From NCBI GenBank assembly GCA_963169055.1, contig CAUJFU010000219.1:1-16412 (forward strand): 16,412 nt of DNA, given 5' to 3'. Below, piece by piece: positions 12,932 through 16,412 of this stretch (position 1 is its first letter; each line of letters begins with the position of its first letter). Made by a program: the position numbers and the translations under genes. This DNA comes from Myxococcota bacterium (lineage in GTDB: Bacteria > Myxococcota_C > UBA6777). The notes beneath the pieces were generated by a model, which worked only from the letters and a program-made list of their open reading frames with translations, did not search any database and was not told the DNA's origin.

Positions 12932-14590
12932 ATGCCACACCACCGCTGCCCCCCCAAAAAACGACATCGCTCTCTCTCTTCGCTGCGCACCAAACAACCC
13001 AAAACGACCCAAGTCAAGCGCTTTCCCATCCCTGTACAAGTCGCCAAGATCGCTGACGAGCCCAGCCCCTCTCAACGCATCCAAAACCTCCATCACGCGG
13101 TCGAGGATCACGCGCTCCACCTCGGAACCCACGCCCGACCCAATCCTCACAAACAAAAGCGTTCCCGCCATGCTTCTCGTGAAGCCCTTTTTGCGATGCT
13201 TCGCCAGTCGAGCCTCTACGACACAAGCGAAGAAGTCCGCGTGACCGCGATTTCGTTGATCGGTCGGCATTTTTCGCAAGATCGCGAGATCATCCCGCTG
13301 TTATTTTCAGCCCTCACCATCAACCGCCACACGCCACGAAATCACCCAACCCGCCGCATCTTAGAAGATGCCTTGACCGCGACTTCTCCCCAAGGCCATG
13401 CGATGCGCCGCGAAGCATTGCTCCAAACCCACCTCCTCGCCAAACAACCGCCTTGGCACGTCACCCAAATCGATCTCCAACCCACCGCAACACAACAAGC
13501 CGAAGCAGCCCTCGACGCTCTCGAACGCTACATCCCGACAACATGGCTTTGGCGCATCCTTGAAGACGGACTCTCCGCCCCCACCGAAAACACCTTTGCT
13601 CACGCGGCACGCTTGCTTTGCGCGGCACTTTCTCGTTCTTCCGCATGGCTCGATCTCGATGCACTTCAACAACATCTCCAGCGCCTTACGGCTCCGCTGC
13701 TCGAACCCTACTCCCTGCCGATCACGCATTCATGGCAAGAGCATCGCACCCACCAGCACCGCTATCTTTGCGCGTTGCTTTTGCTCGTGATGTTGCCCAC
13801 AAGCTACACCGCCCCTTTTATCGGGGCTTTGCAAGCGATCTCCCGCTACACCCCCAACACCTCAGAGCGCCCGTTCTACCTCTACGAACACGAACGCATC
13901 CAATTTTTCTCCATGCTCTGTTTGCTCCGTCTCCCCGACCAGATCGGCTTCGTAGAAACATCTGTCGTTCAAAGCCTCCAAACCATCGGACAAGGAGCCT
14001 ATCAAACACGCAATACCCACAACTTTCTTCAGCTCATCTCTCATCTTCCCCCTGAACACCCCGCCATCGCACGTTGGCTGCTTGCGCACCTGACTTACCC
14101 CTACGGGACTTTTGCTCTCCCCTCTCTGCCTCTTCTCGCACGCTACCCAACAGACGCGCTCCAGCGCCTCACCGCCCCCCTGCAAGAACTCGATATCAAA
14201 CGCCTCGAAACGCTCCTACCAAGCATCTTTTCACAAGATACCACGGACAGAGGGAGCGCAGCCTTTCGCTTGCTGGCCTGTCTGCCTACCCATCAAAATA
14301 TCGAGTCTTGCTTGTCTTTGCTCTCGACCACGGGAATCTCCCATGCACCCGCACTTTTGCACCACCTCTGCCACGCTCCACCAGCCCCGCTTCAAACGAT
14401 CTATCTCTTTGAGCGTTGGCGCTCAACTTGCCTTTTCTCCTTGCAACGCAACCCGCCCACCCATCTTCGCGCTCGTGCCTTCCTCACTCAATTGTCCAGC
14501 CTTGTTCGCTTGCACCAACGCCAACAAAACCTCACAACCCAACAACTTCTCCCTTGGCAACGCGATCTCGAAGAGGTACTTCTCACCTAA
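12932..14590 (+). CDS. HEAT-like alpha-helical repeat protein, function unknown
   Basis: The protein has 552 residues from the ATG at 12932. Residues 1-35 and 65-82 are very basic and low in complexity. From about 84 onward the protein looks like stacked helical hairpins; YDTSEEVRVTAISLIGRHFSQDREIIPLLFSAL (about 96-128) is a good HEAT-repeat match. Later segments repeat a Leu-rich helix pattern (for example HAARLLCAAL and LLPSIFSQDTTDRGSAAFRLLACL). No catalytic motif, signal peptide or membrane segment is visible. Such proteins usually act as scaffolds or interaction partners. The start is uncertain: no good ribosome-binding site precedes 12932, while a strong one at 12847 serves a GTG in another frame, and a C7-A6 run (12949-12961) lies between. 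A frameshift near that run would give a longer N terminus. It lies 266 bp after tsaD and about 90 bp before rsmA. Confidence 0.7.
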   Translation: MPHHRCPPKKRHRSLSSLRTKQPKTTQVKRFPIPVQVAKIADEPSPSQRIQNLHHAVEDHALHLGTHARPNPHKQKRSRHASREALFAMLRQSSLYDTSEEVRVTAISLIGRHFSQDREIIPLLFSALTINRHTPRNHPTRRILEDALTATSPQGHAMRREALLQTHLLAKQPPWHVTQIDLQPTATQQAEAALDALERYIPTTWLWRILEDGLSAPTENTFAHAARLLCAALSRSSAWLDLDALQQHLQRLTAPLLEPYSLPITHSWQEHRTHQHRYLCALLLLVMLPTSYTAPFIGALQAISRYTPNTSERPFYLYEHERIQFFSMLCLLRLPDQIGFVETSVVQSLQTIGQGAYQTRNTHNFLQLISHLPPEHPAIARWLLAHLTYPYGTFALPSLPLLARYPTDALQRLTAPLQELDIKRLETLLPSIFSQDTTDRGSAAFRLLACLPTHQNIESCLSLLSTTGISHAPALLHHLCHAPPAPLQTIYLFERWRSTCLFSLQRNPPTHLRARAFLTQLSSLVRLHQRQQNLTTQQLLPWQRDLEEVLLT

Positions 14591-14615
14591 CCCATTCGCA
14601 ACGGATTTTTCGTGC

Positions 14616-14643
14616 TTGCCAAATCCGATATCTCCGCTACACT
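14616..14643 (+). promoter_or_regulatory. Candidate sigma-70-type promoter for rsmA
   Basis: TTGCCA (14616-14621) and TACACT (14638-14643) are separated by 16 bp. Transcription would start near 14650, leaving a leader of about 30 nt before the rsmA ATG at 14681. This supports rsmA starting its own transcription unit with the downstream gene. Confidence 0.5.
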
Positions 14644-14680
14644 TCGCTGCTTTTCAAGTCTTTTCACTGAGGTACAACGT

Positions 14681-15541
14681 ATGTTCCAAGACCCCCGCAA
14701 GACCCTCCGCCAACATCACCTCAAACCCAAGTACGATTGGGGACAAAACTTCCTGATCTCCGCCGACAAAGTCGAACGGATGATCTCGATGCTTGGCACA
14801 CAACCCGGAGATCGCGTTCTCGAACTCGGCGCAGGGACGGGCGTTTTAACATACGCCCTCGCTGAGGCCGCCCCCCAATCCTCGATCTTTGCGCTCGAAC
14901 GCGACCGCGATCTCGTTGCGCTACTTGAGCAAGAGCTTGTCCCTGCATATCAACATGTCCAAGTGATCGCGGCGGATGCTGCGAGCTTTGCACTCAGCGA
15001 TCTCCCCGATGGCGGCCCCCTCCGCATCCTCGGCAACCTCCCCTACAACATCTCTTCTCCGATCCTCTTCCATCTCCTCGAACAGCGGCATCTTTGGACC
15101 CATGCCTTGCTCATGCTCCAAAAAGAAGTCGCCGAACGCCTCGCCGCCAAACCCGATAGCGGCAAAGATTACTCCGTCCTCTCCATCCGCTTCGGCATGT
15201 TTTGCGACGTCCTCAAAGTCCTCAACGTCCCCAGACGCTGCTTCCACCCACAACCCCAAATCGACTCCGCCGTCGTCCGCATCCAAACCCTCCCCCAACC
15301 GCGCTTTCCCCTCCACAGCGAAGACACCTTCGTCCGTACCGTCAAAGCCGTCTTCGCCAGTCGCCGCAAAACACTCCATAACACCCTACGCTCCGGCTTT
15401 TCTAACATCTCCGTCGAAACCATCGACACCCTTCTCCACACCCTCCACATCGACCCCCAACGACGCGGAGAGTCCCTCTCCCTCCAAGAATTCGCCCTCC
15501 TCAGCAACGCCCTCCACGAACAACAGACCACCACACCATAA
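14681..15541 (+). CDS. rsmA: 16S rRNA dimethyladenosine transferase RsmA (KsgA)
   Basis: The 286-residue SAM-dependent methyltransferase dimethylates the two adjacent adenosines in the 3'-terminal hairpin of 16S rRNA late in 30S assembly. The N-terminal GQNFL is at 21-25, motif I ELGAGTG at 48-54, the acidic end of strand 2 at Glu73 (ALERD), and the catalytic NLPYNIS at 119-125. VPRRCFHPQPQIDSAVV and FASRRKTLHNTL are the usual C-terminal signatures. The length is typical. The start at 14681 follows TGAGG with an 8-9 nt spacer; an in-frame extension to 14612 would cross the promoter candidate and is rejected. The next gene begins 15 nt after the stop, so the two are probably co-transcribed. 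Confidence 0.96.
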   Translation: MFQDPRKTLRQHHLKPKYDWGQNFLISADKVERMISMLGTQPGDRVLELGAGTGVLTYALAEAAPQSSIFALERDRDLVALLEQELVPAYQHVQVIAADAASFALSDLPDGGPLRILGNLPYNISSPILFHLLEQRHLWTHALLMLQKEVAERLAAKPDSGKDYSVLSIRFGMFCDVLKVLNVPRRCFHPQPQIDSAVVRIQTLPQPRFPLHSEDTFVRTVKAVFASRRKTLHNTLRSGFSNISVETIDTLLHTLHIDPQRRGESLSLQEFALLSNALHEQQTTTP

Positions 15542-15556
15542 CAACGGGAGGCCCCG

Positions 15557-16412
15557 ATGCGCCGAGTGAAATCGATCGTCCTTGTACTTTGCCTGATCCC
15601 GCTCTTGCTGTTTGTGTACATCGCCTTTCTCTCGCGCATCGATCCCGAAAAAGATCCCCGCTACAGCCACTTCGATCTACGGTTCTCTCCGCCCCAAGAA
15701 TCCGCCCTTTTCAAACGCCTCCTCTACAAACAGCCTCCTTTCCAAGACCGACACCTGCTCGCCGAAGATCTCTCCTACGAACTCCGAACCACCAGCATCA
15801 CCGACGGCAAGAAAGCACGCGATCCAAACGGATGGTATGCCGATCTCGCAAAAGCCCAACGCATCTTATCCAAGCACCGCCCCTACTACCCCACCGCCCT
15901 ACTTCTCCTCCAAGAAAAAGGCTGCTTTCCCCTCCCTCCACCCCAAACTCCCCACACACAAGACGCCACCCCACACAAGCCAAACACCAACAAACCGAAC
16001 CCACCGCGCCCCTCCATACTCACCTTCCTCACAGCCCTCAAAATGATCAGCGCCCAAGCCCTCGCAGACGCACAAAGCGGCCATCCCGACCGCTCAGCTT
16101 CCCATCTCGCAGCGGCCCTCTCTTTGGCCCTCCGCATCGAACAACAATGCCCAAATACCCTCGTGTACGAGATGCTCCTCCTGATATCTATGCAGATCCT
16201 AAGCGAAACAACTCCCTTCCTACTCAGTCAACCCACGCTTTCGCCTACATCGCGTCAAAAACTCTTACAAGCCACAAAGCAATACGCTGCGCTCTCCGCA
16301 CAAGGACTCGCCCGCGTCTGGAAAGTCGAAAACCACAATCTCCAACAAGAACTCAAGACTCTCTCTTCTCTCCAAAAAGACGGCCTCTCTTGGGCTGCTT
16401 GGCCTTTTTTAG
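15557..16412 (+). CDS. Membrane-anchored protein of unknown function, partial (3' end cut by window)
   Basis: The frame is open from the ATG at 15557 to the window end, 285 codons without a stop. GGGAGG lies 5 nt upstream, a strong ribosome-binding site 5 nt after the rsmA stop. Residues 1-5 (MRRVK) are basic and residues 6-24 (SIVLVLCLIPLLLFVYIAF) form one hydrophobic segment, so the protein has a signal anchor or signal peptide. The Cys at 12 lacks a good lipobox. A Pro/Thr/Asn/Lys-rich linker spans about 125-153. Beyond it, residues 154-285 look helical and may resemble TPR-type helices (ALADAQSGHPDRSASHLAAAL). The bulk is probably outside the inner membrane. I recognise no family. Co-transcription with rsmA need not mean shared function. 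Confidence 0.75.
   Translation, partial: MRRVKSIVLVLCLIPLLLFVYIAFLSRIDPEKDPRYSHFDLRFSPPQESALFKRLLYKQPPFQDRHLLAEDLSYELRTTSITDGKKARDPNGWYADLAKAQRILSKHRPYYPTALLLLQEKGCFPLPPPQTPHTQDATPHKPNTNKPNPPRPSILTFLTALKMISAQALADAQSGHPDRSASHLAAALSLALRIEQQCPNTLVYEMLLLISMQILSETTPFLLSQPTLSPTSRQKLLQATKQYAALSAQGLARVWKVENHNLQQELKTLSSLQKDGLSWAAWPFL

Overview
This 16.4 kb window looks like ordinary chromosome from a Gram-negative bacterium of moderately high GC content. A glutathione system (glutathione reductase plus a glutathione S-transferase-like protein) and the codon use suggest a proteobacterial or myxococcotal-grade lineage, but no gene here fixes the phylum. There is no phage, transposase, CRISPR array, tRNA or rRNA. 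I recognise thirteen protein genes, two of them cut by the window ends.

Left arm (1-4598), all genes on the minus strand. In transcription order: a FadD/LACS-type acyl-CoA ligase (4598-2772), a strong intrinsic terminator (2479-2448), a two-gene operon of a GST-like protein and a beta-hydroxyacid dehydrogenase (2166-440), then a stand-alone NFACT-R domain protein running off the left edge. The GST-dehydrogenase operon is bracketed by two copies of a roughly 145-bp structured repeat in inverted orientation. Its leader also carries a 26-bp tandem repeat.

Middle (5186-9609). A monocistronic rpsD (ribosomal protein S4, zinc-free form) sits behind a long leader with its own promoter. It is followed by an NhaC-family Na+/H+ antiporter and glutathione reductase (gor) in one operon, and a small convergent membrane protein that overlaps the end of gor by 4 bp.

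Right arm (9934-16412), all on the plus strand. A shortened, divergent relative of the RNA-binding factor Tex (ending in an S1 domain) precedes tsaD (tRNA t6A synthesis). Next come a HEAT-like repeat protein of unknown function, rsmA/ksgA (16S rRNA dimethylation) with its own promoter, and a membrane-anchored unknown protein cut by the right edge.

Translation-linked genes recur throughout (NFACT-R, S4, Tex/S1-like, TsaD, RsmA), mixed with lipid activation, thiol redox and ion homeostasis. I see no obvious novel multi-gene system. The points most worth a second look are the inverted structured repeats around the GST-dehydrogenase pair, the degenerate Tex-like protein, the stand-alone NFACT-R protein, and the mismatch between ribosome-binding site and reading frame at the start of the HEAT-like gene. 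All calls come from reading the sequence; no database search was run.
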